Counted from the first letter of the stretch, positions 9,270 to 20,177 are shown. The stretch: DNA of 64,000 bases from Vreelandella aquamarina (GCF_020075495.1 NZ_JABYQT010000004.1:124001-188000), one strand, 5' to 3'. Numbers and translations are program-made. The notes: generated from the letters alone by a model not told the origin.

Positions 9270-9965
9270 TTAACGGCAAAGCCTGAAGCCGCGCATGCCC
9301 ATATGAAAATGGTCGGCATGCGCGGCGTTGTAGTCCGGACCGATCACGTTGCCGAAGGTCTGACAGCCGCCATCCCGGGCGGCACGCAGGAACTCTCCCG
9401 CTTCCCCCTCGTCATCCCAGTGGTTGATCAGCGTAATGCGCTGGCCATTCTCGAACCGAAAGCCTGTCACATCCAGCGCTTCCGCCGTGGCATGTTCGCT
9501 GCGCCGGGCGTTCTCGCGGTGATAGATATTGCGACAGGCAAAGCTGCCTACGTGGTCCACCTGGCGTACCCGGCTGCCCATGATCGCTTCGGCGGCAGGC
9601 TGCAATTCGTGGCGTTCGTACATCACCCAGGCAAGCGCCAGCGGGCAGCTGGCCACGAAACTCTGGCTGAACTGCACGCTGCTGGACTGCATGCGCACGA
9701 TGTTGCTCAGCGGGCAGTTGGCGGTCGGTGAGTAGTCATCCAGTGGCGTGTAGCGCAGCTCGCCCTCGGGAACGGTATCCAGCGCGGCCAGGCAGCCCTC
9801 CCGGTCGCCTTCCAGGCGCTTGAGCTTGAGCTGCGTGACCGGGGTGACAGGGTCATCGACGTGCAGCGGTGCCCAGGGCGCCCACTGGCGGGGAATCTCG
9901 ATGATGCCTTTCTGCACCGCCACACCCAAGCCAATCAACAGCAGTATGAACAGCGTGCTGCGCAT
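9270..9965 (-). CDS. Extensin-like C-terminal domain protein
   Basis: 231 residues with an N-terminal hydrophobic anchor or signal segment (FILLLIGLGVAV). The C-terminal part has the extensin-like domain pattern: CPL, GSFACRNIYHRENARRSEHA, ALDVTGF, and a final HADHFHMG. The conserved His/Asp residues resemble the D-Ala-D-Ala carboxypeptidase (VanY/MepA-like) fold, so a cell-wall role in the periplasm is likely by inference. Converges with the lipoprotein gene, 4 bp apart. GGGAGG precedes the ATG. Confidence 0.88.
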   Translation of the reverse strand: MRSTLFILLLIGLGVAVQKGIIEIPRQWAPWAPLHVDDPVTPVTQLKLKRLEGDREGCLAALDTVPEGELRYTPLDDYSPTANCPLSNIVRMQSSSVQFSQSFVASCPLALAWVMYERHELQPAAEAIMGSRVRQVDHVGSFACRNIYHRENARRSEHATAEALDVTGFRFENGQRITLINHWDDEGEAGEFLRAARDGGCQTFGNVIGPDYNAAHADHFHMGMRGFRLCR

Positions 9966-10142
9966 TCAACCTCCCCTCTATCTTGATACACGTGCTGATA
10001 TGAGCGCGGACGCAAATGCTACAGTCCGCGCAGCGGGTGTGCGATACTGCGCACCTTTAGGCTAGTTACCGTGCGGCCTAAAGCGCCGATTATCTTTTAG
10101 TCACTACGTTCAGTGGCTATCTATCGCCAACTCTTTTGCTAA

Positions 10143-10790
<648 letters not shown>

Positions 10791-10880
10791 TCTAACAGGT
10801 TCTATCACTATTCTTTTTCGCTGGGCCGGTGTCGTTATCCAACCACGTCGGCCCGGTGTCGTCATTACAGGAAGGCCCTC

Positions 10881-11141
10881 ATGGCTCGCGTAACCGTTGA
10901 AGATTGTCTGGAAAATGTCGAAAACCGCTTCAAGCTGGTGATGATTTCCACCCAGCGTGCCCGCCAGCTGGCGCGCGGCTCGCGCGATGCGCAACTGGCG
11001 TGGGAAAACGACAAGCCCACCGTGATGGCGCTGCGCGAAATCGCCGCGGGCCTGGTCGACCACACGGTACTCGACGAGCCGGTCGAAGCGCCCGTTCGCG
11101 CGCGTCCCGCCATGGCTCCCAGCGCCCAGATCGACGACTAA
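10881..11141 (+). CDS. rpoZ: RNA polymerase omega subunit
   Basis: Small subunit that helps assemble RNA polymerase and contributes to ppGpp binding. The 86 residues begin [17 protein letters not shown] and contain the typical [14 protein letters not shown] and [13 protein letters not shown]. It directly precedes spoT (23 bp), the same pairing as in E. coli. A CAGGAAGG ribosome site precedes the ATG. Confidence 0.98.
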   Translation: MARVTVEDCLENVENRFKLVMISTQRARQLARGSRDAQLAWENDKPTVMALREIAAGLVDHTVLDEPVEAPVRARPAMAPSAQIDD

Positions 11142-11164
11142 GCAACCCGGCAGAGGCGCGGTAA

Positions 11165-13300
11165 ATGTTCACCATCGATGACCTGGCCGATCGACTCGGC
11201 GGCTATCTACCCCCGGACGAGATCCAGCAGGTCAAACGCGCCTTCTACTACGCCGAGCAAGCCCACGACGGCCAGCGCCGTCGCTCCGGCGAGCCCTACG
11301 TCACCCATCCGCTGGCGGTTGCCAATATCCTGGCCAACATGCACATGGACCATCAAAGCCTGATGGCCGCCATGCTGCACGATGTCATCGAGGACACCGG
11401 CGTTTCCAAGAAAGCCCTGACGGCTCAGTTCGGCCAGCCGGTGGCGGAGCTCGTGGACGGTGTCTCCAAGCTGACCCAGATCACCTTCGAAGACAAGGCC
11501 GTGGCGCAGGCGGAAAACTTCCAGAAGATGGTGCTGGCGATGTCGCGGGATATCCGCGTCATCATCGTCAAGCTGGCCGACCGCCTGCATAACATGCGCA
11601 CCCTCGGTGCTCTGCGTCCGGACAAAAAGCGCCGCATTGCCCGGGAAACCCTGGAAATCTACGCGCGTATCGCCGGGCGGCTGGGCATCAACACCATCCG
11701 TATCGAGCTCGAGGATCTATCGTTTCAGGCAATCCATCCCATGCGCGCCGAGCGTATCAAGCGTGCCGTGGCCAGCGCTCGCGGGCATCGGCGCAGTGCC
11801 ATGCGCGAAATTCAGGCCGCGCTTCAGCAGAGCCTGGATGACGAAGTGCTCCAGGGCACGGTGGTGGGGCGCCAGAAGCACCTGCTCTCGATCTACAAGA
11901 AGATGCGCGACCAGCGCAAGCCGTTTGCGGAAATCATGGACGTGTTCGGGTTTCGCATCATTACCGAGGACGTGGCCAGCTGCTATCGCATCCTCGGCGT
12001 GGTGCACAACCTGTACAAGCCGGTGCCGGGGCGCTTCAAGGACTACATTGCCATCCCCAAGGCCAACGGCTATCAGAGCCTGCACACCACGCTCTTCGGC
12101 TCGCGCGGCATGCCCATCGAAGTGCAGATCCGCACCCGCGAGATGGAGGCCATGGCCAACAACGGCATCGCCGCCCATTGGCTCTACAAGGCGGGGCAGA
12201 CGACCCACCCGATTGCCGAGGGCAGCCACGCGCGTGCGCGCGCCTGGGTGAAGGGCTTGCTTGAAATGCAGCGCCATGCAGGCAATTCGCTGGAGTTCAT
12301 CGAACACGTCAAGAACGACCTTTTTCCCGACGATATCTACGTGTTCACGCCCAAGGGCGACATCATGGAGCTGCCTCAGGGCGCCACGGTGATCGATTTT
12401 GCCTACAGCGTGCATACCGATATCGGCAACAACTGCATTGCCTGCCGGATCGACCGCCACCTCGCCCCGCTTTCCACCCGCCTGGAAAGTGGCCAGACCC
12501 TGGAGATCATCACCGCCCCCGGCGCACGGCCCAACCTTGCCTGGCTGAGTTTCGTGTCTACCGCCAAGGCGCGCTCGGCCATTCGTCATGCCCTGAAGCA
12601 CCAGCAGCAGACCGAAGCGGTAGCGCTGGGGCGGCGGCTGCTCAACAAGGCGCTGGCGCCTTTCGAAACCAGCCTCGAAGAGCTCGATGCCGACGTACTC
12701 AAGCAGGTGGTCAAGGAGCTGGAGGTGGCCTCGGAAGAGGCGCTGATGGAGTCGCTGGGGCTTGGCAATCGCATGGCCCACGTGGTGGCCCGGCGACTGG
12801 TGGACGTGATCCACGGCGAGCGCTTTGATGCCCGGCGGGCGGAGCTTGATAGTGAAAAGGCGGTGCTGATCAGCGGCAGCGAAGGCATGGTGATCAATTT
12901 TGCCCGCTGCTGTCACCCGCTGCCCGGCGACCCGGTGCTGGGCCATCTTTCCATGGGCAAGGGGCTGGTGGTGCATCGCGCCGAGTGCCGCAATCTGGTC
13001 GAGCACAAGAACGACCCGGAAAAGCTCTTCACGCTCGAGTGGTCGGATGCCATCGACGAGGATTTCCCGGTGGCGCTGCGTATCGAGATCGAGAGCCGCC
13101 GCGGCCTGGTGGCCGAGCTTGCCGGCCTGGTGACCGATGCCGACGCCAATATCGAACGCATTGGCATCGAAGAGCGCGATGCGCGCCTCTCGACGGTGAA
13201 TTTGACGCTGTCGGTCAAGGGGCGCGTACACCTTGCACGTATCATCAAGCGTATCCGCAATCTGCCGAACGTGGGCAAGATCACGCGCATGACCAATTAA
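11165..13300 (+). CDS. spoT: Bifunctional (p)ppGpp synthetase/hydrolase SpoT
   Basis: Makes and degrades the alarmone (p)ppGpp. Domains in order: HD hydrolase (HDVIEDT, H72/D73), nucleotidyl synthetase (from about residue 240, GFRIIT and IAIPKANGYQSLH), TGS (about 390-450, DIYVFTPKGDIMELP), helical and zinc-finger regions (CCHPLPGD), and a C-terminal ACT domain (ALRIEIESRRGLVAELA). The intact HD motif supports hydrolase activity and separates it from RelA. The length of 711 residues is normal. Confidence 0.97.
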   Translation: MFTIDDLADRLGGYLPPDEIQQVKRAFYYAEQAHDGQRRRSGEPYVTHPLAVANILANMHMDHQSLMAAMLHDVIEDTGVSKKALTAQFGQPVAELVDGVSKLTQITFEDKAVAQAENFQKMVLAMSRDIRVIIVKLADRLHNMRTLGALRPDKKRRIARETLEIYARIAGRLGINTIRIELEDLSFQAIHPMRAERIKRAVASARGHRRSAMREIQAALQQSLDDEVLQGTVVGRQKHLLSIYKKMRDQRKPFAEIMDVFGFRIITEDVASCYRILGVVHNLYKPVPGRFKDYIAIPKANGYQSLHTTLFGSRGMPIEVQIRTREMEAMANNGIAAHWLYKAGQTTHPIAEGSHARARAWVKGLLEMQRHAGNSLEFIEHVKNDLFPDDIYVFTPKGDIMELPQGATVIDFAYSVHTDIGNNCIACRIDRHLAPLSTRLESGQTLEIITAPGARPNLAWLSFVSTAKARSAIRHALKHQQQTEAVALGRRLLNKALAPFETSLEELDADVLKQVVKELEVASEEALMESLGLGNRMAHVVARRLVDVIHGERFDARRAELDSEKAVLISGSEGMVINFARCCHPLPGDPVLGHLSMGKGLVVHRAECRNLVEHKNDPEKLFTLEWSDAIDEDFPVALRIEIESRRGLVAELAGLVTDADANIERIGIEERDARLSTVNLTLSVKGRVHLARIIKRIRNLPNVGKITRMTN

Positions 13301-13357
13301 GCCGTATCGCCTCGGGCCGGCTGTCGTCAATCAATAACTAAAGGAGCGAGACATCGC

Positions 13358-13747
13358 ATGAGCAACAAAGCCGTTATCAATACTGACAAGGCGCCGGCCG
13401 CCATCGGTCCTTACTCTCAGGCCATCAAGGCAGGCAACACGGTCTATCTTTCCGGCCAGATTCCGCTTGATCCGGCGACCATGGAGATTGTCTCCGACGA
13501 TTTCGAAGCCCAGGCGCGCCAAGTATTTACCAATCTGCAAGCAGTCTGTGAAGAAGCGGCGGGCTCGCTGAGCGACGTGGTCAAACTCAACCTGTACCTG
13601 GTCGATCTGGACAACTTCGCCATCGTGAACAAGGTAATGGAAGAGTTCTTTGCGTCACCGTTCCCGGCTCGTGCGGCGGTGGGCGTCAAGGCGCTGCCCA
13701 AGGGCAGCCAGGTCGAAGCCGAAGCCGTCATGGTGATCGGCGATTGA
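13358..13747 (+). CDS. ridA: Enamine/imine deaminase RidA (YjgF/YER057c/UK114 family)
   Basis: Hydrolyses reactive 2-aminoacrylate-type enamines made by PLP enzymes. The 129 residues contain [20 protein letters not shown] and a late [20 protein letters not shown], with the conserved Arg and Glu of the active site. Preceded by AAGGAG. Last gene of the gmk-rpoZ-spoT group, followed by a strong hairpin. Confidence 0.96.
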   Translation: MSNKAVINTDKAPAAIGPYSQAIKAGNTVYLSGQIPLDPATMEIVSDDFEAQARQVFTNLQAVCEEAAGSLSDVVKLNLYLVDLDNFAIVNKVMEEFFASPFPARAAVGVKALPKGSQVEAEAVMVIGD

Positions 13748-13780
13748 TCCCTGAGTGCCTGTACGGCGGCAGGGTGGCAG

Positions 13781-13825
13781 AAAAAACACCGGCCCGGCGC
13801 AGTAAGCGCCGGGCCGGTGTCGTTT
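13781..13825. terminator. Bidirectional Rho-independent terminator after ridA
   Basis: A perfect 15-bp GC-rich stem (13786-13800 and 13806-13820) with a 5-nt loop AGTAA. A run of six A at 13781-13786 gives a U-run when read on the minus strand, and CGTTT follows on the plus strand. It separates ridA from the convergent SDR gene. Confidence 0.85.
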
Positions 13826-13849
13826 AGCATTGCGCCACGATAAGGCGTC

Positions 13850-14731
13850 TTACGCCTTCTGAGGCTCCAGAAAGCCGCCTTCCTTGAGAATCTGCGCGTA
13901 CCCTTCACGGTAGCTTGGGTAGAGGAAGGTATAGCCGGTTTCCAGGATGCGCTGGTTATCGCAGCGCTTGCTGGCCCGGCGGCGCAGCGGCGACTGCATG
14001 GTATCGGTGGATTCCACCTTGAGCTGCTGGCCGATCCAGGCCATGACGTTATGCAGGGTCACCGGCTCGCAGTCGCTGCCCAGGTAGAGCTCGGCAATCG
14101 GCTGGCCGTTCTCCTGGCAGCGCATCAGGTGCGCCAGAATACCGGTGCAGTCGTCCCGGTGAATGCGGTTGGAGTAGATGACCGGCGTGACCGCGGCCAT
14201 GCGACCTTCCGCCACCTGGTGAATCAAGCGGTCGCGGCCAGGGCCGTAGATGCCGGAAAAACGCACCACGGTGCCCGGCAGCGGATGATTGAGCAGTGCC
14301 TGCTCGGCTTCATGCATCAGCTTGCCGGAGAAGCTGGTCGGGCCAATGGGGCTGTCTTCGTTGACCGCCTCGCCTTCCTGCTGGCCGTAGACGCTGGTGG
14401 AGGAGACAAAGAATACCCGGCGCGGCGGTTTTTCGTGCTGCTCCATGACGCTCAGCACGCGCTTCAAGCCGTCCGGATAGGCGCTCTGGTAAGCGCTCTC
14501 CTCGAAACGGTCGGCGCTGACGCTGTAGATCACGTAGTCGGCCTGGGGCAGGGCCGAGGCTCCCGCCTCGTCAAGCTCATCGAGGTCCAGTTTCAAAGGC
14601 TCGATGCCCGTACCCTTCAAGGCCGCGGTGTTACGGCGTACGCCAATGACCTTGTGGCTCTCGTCGATCAGCTCGCGGCCCAGGGTAATGCCGATATCCC
14701 CGCAGCCGATAATCAGTACCGTTAGCTTCAC
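13850..14731 (-). CDS. SDR family NAD(P)-dependent epimerase/dehydratase-like protein
   Basis: Rossmann-fold protein of about 293 residues. The nucleotide motif IIGCGDIGITLGREL is at the N-terminus, followed by VFFVSSTSVYGQ and the GIYGPGRDRL segment typical of the YeeZ-like extended SDR group. No YxxxK is seen at the usual place (the Tyr is present in SVYGQ), so the catalysed reaction is uncertain. The start is best placed at GTG 14731, 8 nt after AAGGAG; the GTG at 14740 overlaps that site. Divergent from oxyR. Confidence 0.82.
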   Translation of the reverse strand: MKLTVLIIGCGDIGITLGRELIDESHKVIGVRRNTAALKGTGIEPLKLDLDELDEAGASALPQADYVIYSVSADRFEESAYQSAYPDGLKRVLSVMEQHEKPPRRVFFVSSTSVYGQQEGEAVNEDSPIGPTSFSGKLMHEAEQALLNHPLPGTVVRFSGIYGPGRDRLIHQVAEGRMAAVTPVIYSNRIHRDDCTGILAHLMRCQENGQPIAELYLGSDCEPVTLHNVMAWIGQQLKVESTDTMQSPLRRRASKRCDNQRILETGYTFLYPSYREGYAQILKEGGFLEPQKA

Positions 14732-14883
14732 CTTATCCACTCCTTTTGATAAATATTCCCTATTAGATACAAACTCCCTGCAAGATGTGACATGGTCAGC
14801 AGGGTTTGCCTGTCCTTTTCCGTCCCGCTGAGGGCGATGATCTTAGTCACGAGCTGCTACGAGAGGATGCCACTGGCGCCGCT

Positions 14884-15813
14884 ATGACTTTAACAGAACT
14901 ACGCTACATCGTAACCCTTGCCCAGGAACGCCATTTTGGCCGCGCGGCCGAGCGCTGCCATGTTTCCCAGCCTACGCTTTCGGTTGCGGTCAAGAAGCTC
15001 GAGGAAGAGCTCGAGATTCCGCTGTTCGAGCGCTCCAAGTCGACCATCCAGGTGACCCCGCTGGGCGAAAAGATCATCGCTCAGGCCCAGCGGGTACTCG
15101 AACAGAGCCGGCTGATCTACGAGATGGCCAGCGCCGGGCGCGACCAGCTCTCCAACACGCTGCGGATCGGTGCCATTTATACCATCGGCCCCTATCTGTT
15201 TCCGCACCTGATTCCCGCCCTGGCCGATATCGCGCCGCAGATGCCGCTGTATATCGAGGAGGGCATGACCGGAACGTTACGTGCTAAGCTGAAAAATGGT
15301 GAGCTCGACGTCATTATCGTGGCGCTGCCGTTTACCGACACCGATATCGTGACCAAGCCCATTTATGAAGAGCAATTCGAAGTCTTGATGCCTGCCAACC
15401 ACCGCTGGGTCGAGCGCACCGCGATCCATAAAGAGGATCTGCTCGAGGAGCGCCTTTTGCTGCTCGGTGAAGGTCACTGCTTTCGCGACCAGCTTCTCGA
15501 GGCGTGCCCGGCGATTACCCAGAAGCTCAACAGCCCGAACAACACGCTGATTGCTGAAGGTGGCTCGCTCGAGACCATCCGCCACATGGTGGCCTCGAAA
15601 CTGGGCATTACCGTGCTGCCGCAGTCCGCGCTCGGCAAGGACCAGTACGAAAACGCCATGCTGGAGAGCCGTCCGTTCGTGGACCCGGCGCCTTCGCGCA
15701 CGGTGGCCATCGCCTGGCGGGCGAGCTTCCCGCGGCCCAAGGCCATCGATGCCCTGGTGGAGGCGATCAGCCGCTGCCAGCAACCCGCCAGATCGGTCAA
15801 CCCAGGCTCATGA
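14884..15813 (+). CDS. oxyR: Peroxide-sensing LysR-type regulator OxyR
   Basis: Activates antioxidant genes when oxidised by H2O2. The N-terminal HTH (HFGRAAERCHVSQPTLSVAV) is followed by the LysR effector domain. The redox cysteines fall exactly at C199 and C208 within GHCFRDQLLEAC, matching E. coli numbering. The ATG at 14884 begins the family-typical MTLTELRYIV; an earlier ATG at 14806 is unlikely. It overlaps recG by 4 bp, an arrangement known in Pseudomonas. Confidence 0.96.
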   Translation: MTLTELRYIVTLAQERHFGRAAERCHVSQPTLSVAVKKLEEELEIPLFERSKSTIQVTPLGEKIIAQAQRVLEQSRLIYEMASAGRDQLSNTLRIGAIYTIGPYLFPHLIPALADIAPQMPLYIEEGMTGTLRAKLKNGELDVIIVALPFTDTDIVTKPIYEEQFEVLMPANHRWVERTAIHKEDLLEERLLLLGEGHCFRDQLLEACPAITQKLNSPNNTLIAEGGSLETIRHMVASKLGITVLPQSALGKDQYENAMLESRPFVDPAPSRTVAIAWRASFPRPKAIDALVEAISRCQQPARSVNPGS

Positions 15814-17888
15814 GCGACCTGACCGGCCCCGTTACCACGCTGAAAGGCGTGGGCGAAGCGCTGGCACTGAAATTGTCGCGGCTCGGCATCGAGCACGTGA
15901 GTGATCTGCTGTTTCATCTGCCGCTGCGCTATCAGGACCGCACTCGGCTCACGCCGATTGGCCTGCTGCGCGCCGGGCAGGAAGCCGTCATCGAAGGCGA
16001 AGTCACCGCCTGCGATGTGGTCAAGGGGCGTCGCCGCAGCCTGCTGGTGCGCCTGCGCGACGCCAGCGGCATCCTGAGCCTGCGCTTTTTTCACTTCTCG
16101 CCCGCCCAGCAGCAGCAGATGCGCCCCGGCGCCTCGCTGCGCGCCTTTGGTGAAGCGCGGGCGGGGGCCACGGGCCTCGAGATCTATCACCCGGAATATC
16201 GCCTGGGTGGCAGCAGCGAGACGCCGGTGGATGAGTACTTCACGCCCATCTACCCCACTACGGAAGGCTTGAATCAGGCGCGCCTGCGGGCGTTGACGCA
16301 GCAGGCCCTGGAGATGCTGGACAGCGCTCCCGAGGCGCTGCCCGATGTAATTCCCGAGCCGCTGCGTCAGCGCTTCCACCTGCCGGGCCTGCACGCCTGC
16401 CTCCACGTGTTGCACCAGCCGCCGCCGGATGTGGATATCGACAAGCTGACCCTGGGCCAGCACCCCGCCACGCGCCGGTTGGCGATGGAAGAACTGCTGG
16501 CGCACCAGCTCAGCCTGCGCGAGGTGCGCCTGCGCATCCAGGCCGATGGCGCGCCGGTACTGCCCTCTGGGCGCAGCCTCCAGGCGCGCTTTCTGGCCCA
16601 GCTGCCCTTCGCCCTGACCGGTGCCCAGCGCCGGGTGCTCGAGGAGATCGCTCTGGACCTGGGCCGTCCGGCCCCCATGCTGCGCCTGGTGCAGGGGGAT
16701 GTGGGCTCGGGCAAGACCGTGGTGGCCGCCATGGCGGCGCTCGCTGCCCTGGCCGGTAACTGCCAGGCGGCGATCATGGCGCCGACGGAAATCCTCGCCG
16801 AGCAGCACTACCGGGCATTCAAGGCCTGGTTCGAGCCGCTGGGGATCGAGGTAGCGTGGCTTGCCGGCAAGCTCAAGGGCAAGCAGCGCCTGGACGCCAA
16901 GGCCGCCATTGCCGATGGCCGGGCGCGCATGGTGGTGGGCACCCACGCGCTGTTTCAAGGCGATGTTCACTTTCAATGCCTGGGGCTTGCGATCATCGAC
17001 GAACAGCACCGCTTTGGCGTTCACCAGCGCCTGGCGCTGCGGGAAAAGGGCGAGGCGGGCGGATTGACCCCGCACCAGTTGATCATGACCGCCACGCCCA
17101 TTCCGCGCACGCTTGCCATGAGCGCCTACGCGGATCTGGATGTCTCGGTGATCGACGAACTACCGCCCGGGCGTACGCCGGTCAAGACCGTGGTGGTTTC
17201 CGACGAGCGCCGCCCGGAGGTGGTCGAACGTATTCGCAAGGCATGCAGCGAGGGCCGCCAGGCCTATTGGGTATGCACGCTGATCGAGGAGTCCGAGGCG
17301 CTTCAGTGCCAGGCCGCGGAAGTCACCAGCCAGGAGCTGACCGACGCATTACCCGAACTTGCCATCGGGCTGATTCACGGACGCATGAAGGCTGGCGAAA
17401 AGGCGGAGATCATGGCCGCCTTCAAGCAGGGCGAGCTGGATCTGCTGGTCGCGACCACGGTGATCGAGGTGGGGGTGGATGTGCCCAATGCGAGCCTGAT
17501 GATCATCGAGAACCCGGAGCGCCTTGGGCTTTCCCAGCTGCACCAGCTGCGTGGCCGGGTAGGGCGCGGCAGTACGGAAAGTTTCTGTGTGCTGCTTTAT
17601 CATCCGCCGCTTTCCAAAAGCTCCCGCCAGCGCCTGGGCGTGATGCGCGAAACCACCGACGGTTTTCGTATCGCCGAGAAGGACCTGGAAATTCGCGGCC
17701 CTGGCGAGGTGCTCGGCACTCGCCAGACAGGGCTTGCGCAGATGAAGATTGCCGACCTCGAGCGTGATGGTGATCTGCTTGAACGCGTAACGTCCCTGGC
17801 CGCCGAGTTACAGCACACCCCGCAGGTAACCGCCGTGCTGGTACGCCGCTGGCTCGGCGAGGCGGCGGGCCGCTACGGGCAGGTCTGA
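15810..17888 (+). CDS. recG: ATP-dependent DNA helicase RecG
   Basis: Branch-migrating helicase that rescues stalled forks and processes Holliday junctions. The N-terminal wedge/OB domain (residues about 1-170) is followed by the SF2 motor: Walker A GDVGSGKTVVA, a DEQHRFG box in motif II, MTATPIPRTLA, and the C-terminal TRG-like region QLHQLRGRVGRG. The length of 692 is standard. Its ATG overlaps the oxyR stop (ATGA), so translation is coupled. Confidence 0.98.
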   Translation: MSDLTGPVTTLKGVGEALALKLSRLGIEHVSDLLFHLPLRYQDRTRLTPIGLLRAGQEAVIEGEVTACDVVKGRRRSLLVRLRDASGILSLRFFHFSPAQQQQMRPGASLRAFGEARAGATGLEIYHPEYRLGGSSETPVDEYFTPIYPTTEGLNQARLRALTQQALEMLDSAPEALPDVIPEPLRQRFHLPGLHACLHVLHQPPPDVDIDKLTLGQHPATRRLAMEELLAHQLSLREVRLRIQADGAPVLPSGRSLQARFLAQLPFALTGAQRRVLEEIALDLGRPAPMLRLVQGDVGSGKTVVAAMAALAALAGNCQAAIMAPTEILAEQHYRAFKAWFEPLGIEVAWLAGKLKGKQRLDAKAAIADGRARMVVGTHALFQGDVHFQCLGLAIIDEQHRFGVHQRLALREKGEAGGLTPHQLIMTATPIPRTLAMSAYADLDVSVIDELPPGRTPVKTVVVSDERRPEVVERIRKACSEGRQAYWVCTLIEESEALQCQAAEVTSQELTDALPELAIGLIHGRMKAGEKAEIMAAFKQGELDLLVATTVIEVGVDVPNASLMIIENPERLGLSQLHQLRGRVGRGSTESFCVLLYHPPLSKSSRQRLGVMRETTDGFRIAEKDLEIRGPGEVLGTRQTGLAQMKIADLERDGDLLERVTSLAAELQHTPQVTAVLVRRWLGEAAGRYGQV

Positions 17889-17895
17889 GGCTCTT

Positions 17896-20085
17896 TCAGC
17901 CCTTCACCGGGCTGATCAGCCGGTTGGCCGCCTCGCCCAGCGGTGCCAGCTGTTCGCCAATCAGGCGTAGCTGGCTCTGAATCGGGCGGTACACCACCAC
18001 CGCTTGTTCCTCGGCAGCCGCCGTCTGCTCGTCCAGCTGCGCGACCAGCGCCTGTGCCTGTTCGGCCAAGGTGCCGGTGTCGGTCAACTGGCGCTTGTCG
18101 AGCTGCTCGGCCAGATGTTCCAGCATGTCGCCCATCTGCCGGGCCACCGGCACCAGCGCGGTATCGTCTTCGTCTTCGGCCAGCTGATGGCGGTGGGCGC
18201 CGAGGGCGGAAAGGTGGCTCAACAGCGTATTGGAGAGCACCAGAAAGCGCAGGCCGTTATCCGCATCCTGCTTGCGGTAGTGCCCCGGCTCGTGGAGCAT
18301 GTTGGTCAACAGCGTGGAAAGCGCGGCATCGGCGTTGTGCGCGTTTCGGCGCGCCAGGCGATAGGCCAGACCATCCTGCTTGCCTTCCTGGTACTGGCGC
18401 ACGATTTCATCCAGGTAGCGGCGGTGGCTGGTGATCACCTTGGCCGCTTCGCGGTAGAGTCTGCGCCCCTGCCAGTCGGGCAGAATGAAGAACACGGCAA
18501 GCCCGGCAATCAGCGAGCCGATGAGCGTATCAAACAGGCGTGGCCAGATCAGGTCGAAGCCATCACCCACCTGATTGAAGCTGCACAGCACCAGCAGGGT
18601 GATGGACGCCGTTGCGACCACGTAGCGCTTCTCGCGGTTGGCAAAGAAGGTGACGCCCGCCGCCACGGCGATCATGCTCTGCACGCCGGGCTGGGGAAAC
18701 AGGCTGATCGATGCCCAGCCGACCACCAGCCCCAGCACCGTCCCCAGGATCCGCTGAGAGAGAAAGCGCCGCGTGGTGGCAAAGTTGGGCCGACACACGA
18801 ACAGCGTGGTCAACAGAATCCAGAAGCCCTGTTCCGGGTCCAGCCACTGAAGCAGCCCATAACCCGCTACCAGCGCCGACGTAAGGCGTATGGCGTGGCG
18901 AAAGGTGGGCGAGCCCAGCGTCAGGTTGAGACGCACCCGGTTCCAGGCCTCCAGCAGGCTGGAGGGCGAGCGGTCAAACAGCGCGCTGTCGCGCCGCTCG
19001 TCGTCCATGTCTGGATTGTGGGCGCTGGCAATCTGGCCTTCGAGAGTGGCCAGGTTGTCCGCCAGCGCATTGAGCGGGCGCATCAGCGGGCGCCATTCGG
19101 GCTTGCCGCGGTCGCTCAGATTATCGATCGAGGCGCGCAGGTCGGCCAACGCCTCTTCGCTCTGGTGGTGATCGAACGGACGGTTGAGCAGCAGCGATTT
19201 GGCCAGCTGGCGGCAGGCGCGGCCCTGCTGATCCAGCAGGCGCTGGCAGCGAAACAGTACGTCGTGATGAAAGAAGGCCTCGGTCAGCGCGCTGTAGGGG
19301 TAGTGGGTCGAGCTCGCCCGTTCATGGATGTCCTGGGCAATAAAGTAGATGCGCAGGTAGCGGTTCAGCTTGCGGTTGCCGCGCTGGCCCTCAAGGCGCC
19401 GGAAGATCATCTCCTTGGCCTGGTTGAGCGCCTCCACCACCTTGCCGTTCTGACGCGCCAGCGCCACCCGGCGGGCCTCCACGTCCACGCCGCGCACCGG
19501 CTCGAACAGCGCCGACTTCAGAATCAGAAACTCACCCAGCGTCTTGTACAGCCGCGCCATGCTCTGCTTGAGCGGCTGACGCGAAAAGAGCACACACCAC
19601 ACCACCGAGATGAGCCCGTACCAGGCGGCCCCGGCAATCAGTTGCAGCTGGCGCGTGGAGACCTCCTGGTCGACCCCGCCGTGCTGCTCGATATTGATCA
19701 TCGAGTAGATCGACAGAATCAGCGTACCCGAGGCGATCGTGGCATAGCGCTGACCGATGGCGCCGAGCATGATCAGGGTAAAGGTGGAAAGCGCCAGCCC
19801 CAACGCAAACAACCACGGCCAGGGAAACAGCCACTGAACCACAAACGAGGCCAGGGTGAAGCATGAAAGTGTCACGACCAGCGCCTGAAGCCGCCCCTGC
19901 CAGCTGTCATCGGTTTCCGAGAGCGCGCAGGCAATGATGCCCAGAAACAGCGGTATCACAAGGGCAATGTTGCCGGAGTAGAGGCTGAACAGCAGCGCGC
20001 CACTGAACGCCAGAAAGACACGCAGGCTGTAGGCAAACTTGTCCAGCGTCCAGAGACGCCGCAGCGGCAGTGAAAAAGAGGGCAT
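17896..20085 (-). CDS. YccS-like FUSC family inner-membrane protein
   Basis: 729 residues with two clusters of membrane segments (about residues 15-165 and 395-530) separated by a long cytoplasmic region, the layout of YccS/YhfK and the FUSC family. Conserved pieces include GFWILLTTLFVCRPNFATTR and RILGTVLGLVVGW. Members are proposed exporters of aromatic acids or other organic anions; the substrate is unknown. Convergent with recG, 7 bp apart. An AAGAG site lies before the ATG. Confidence 0.85.
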   Translation of the reverse strand: MPSFSLPLRRLWTLDKFAYSLRVFLAFSGALLFSLYSGNIALVIPLFLGIIACALSETDDSWQGRLQALVVTLSCFTLASFVVQWLFPWPWLFALGLALSTFTLIMLGAIGQRYATIASGTLILSIYSMINIEQHGGVDQEVSTRQLQLIAGAAWYGLISVVWCVLFSRQPLKQSMARLYKTLGEFLILKSALFEPVRGVDVEARRVALARQNGKVVEALNQAKEMIFRRLEGQRGNRKLNRYLRIYFIAQDIHERASSTHYPYSALTEAFFHHDVLFRCQRLLDQQGRACRQLAKSLLLNRPFDHHQSEEALADLRASIDNLSDRGKPEWRPLMRPLNALADNLATLEGQIASAHNPDMDDERRDSALFDRSPSSLLEAWNRVRLNLTLGSPTFRHAIRLTSALVAGYGLLQWLDPEQGFWILLTTLFVCRPNFATTRRFLSQRILGTVLGLVVGWASISLFPQPGVQSMIAVAAGVTFFANREKRYVVATASITLLVLCSFNQVGDGFDLIWPRLFDTLIGSLIAGLAVFFILPDWQGRRLYREAAKVITSHRRYLDEIVRQYQEGKQDGLAYRLARRNAHNADAALSTLLTNMLHEPGHYRKQDADNGLRFLVLSNTLLSHLSALGAHRHQLAEDEDDTALVPVARQMGDMLEHLAEQLDKRQLTDTGTLAEQAQALVAQLDEQTAAAEEQAVVVYRPIQSQLRLIGEQLAPLGEAANRLISPVKG

Positions 20086-20177
20086 AGACGCTCTTATTGG
20101 GGGTCGTTGTTAGACTTTAGTATACCTATTGTGGGCAGCCCGTTGCTATGGCTTAAACCATTATATTGCAGGGACTT

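Noticed and set aside
11717..13330. Long open frame (537 codons) antisense to spoT
   Set aside because: spoT has intact domains; the antisense frame has no recognisable motif or ribosome site.
15474..17075. Long open frame antisense to recG and oxyR (533 codons)
   Set aside because: Lies opposite two clear genes, is rich in Gln, Arg and His as GC-rich antisense frames are, and shows no domain pattern.
18004..19866. Long open frame (620 codons) antisense to the YccS-like gene
   Set aside because: Same antisense composition; the YccS-like protein on the other strand has clear family motifs.
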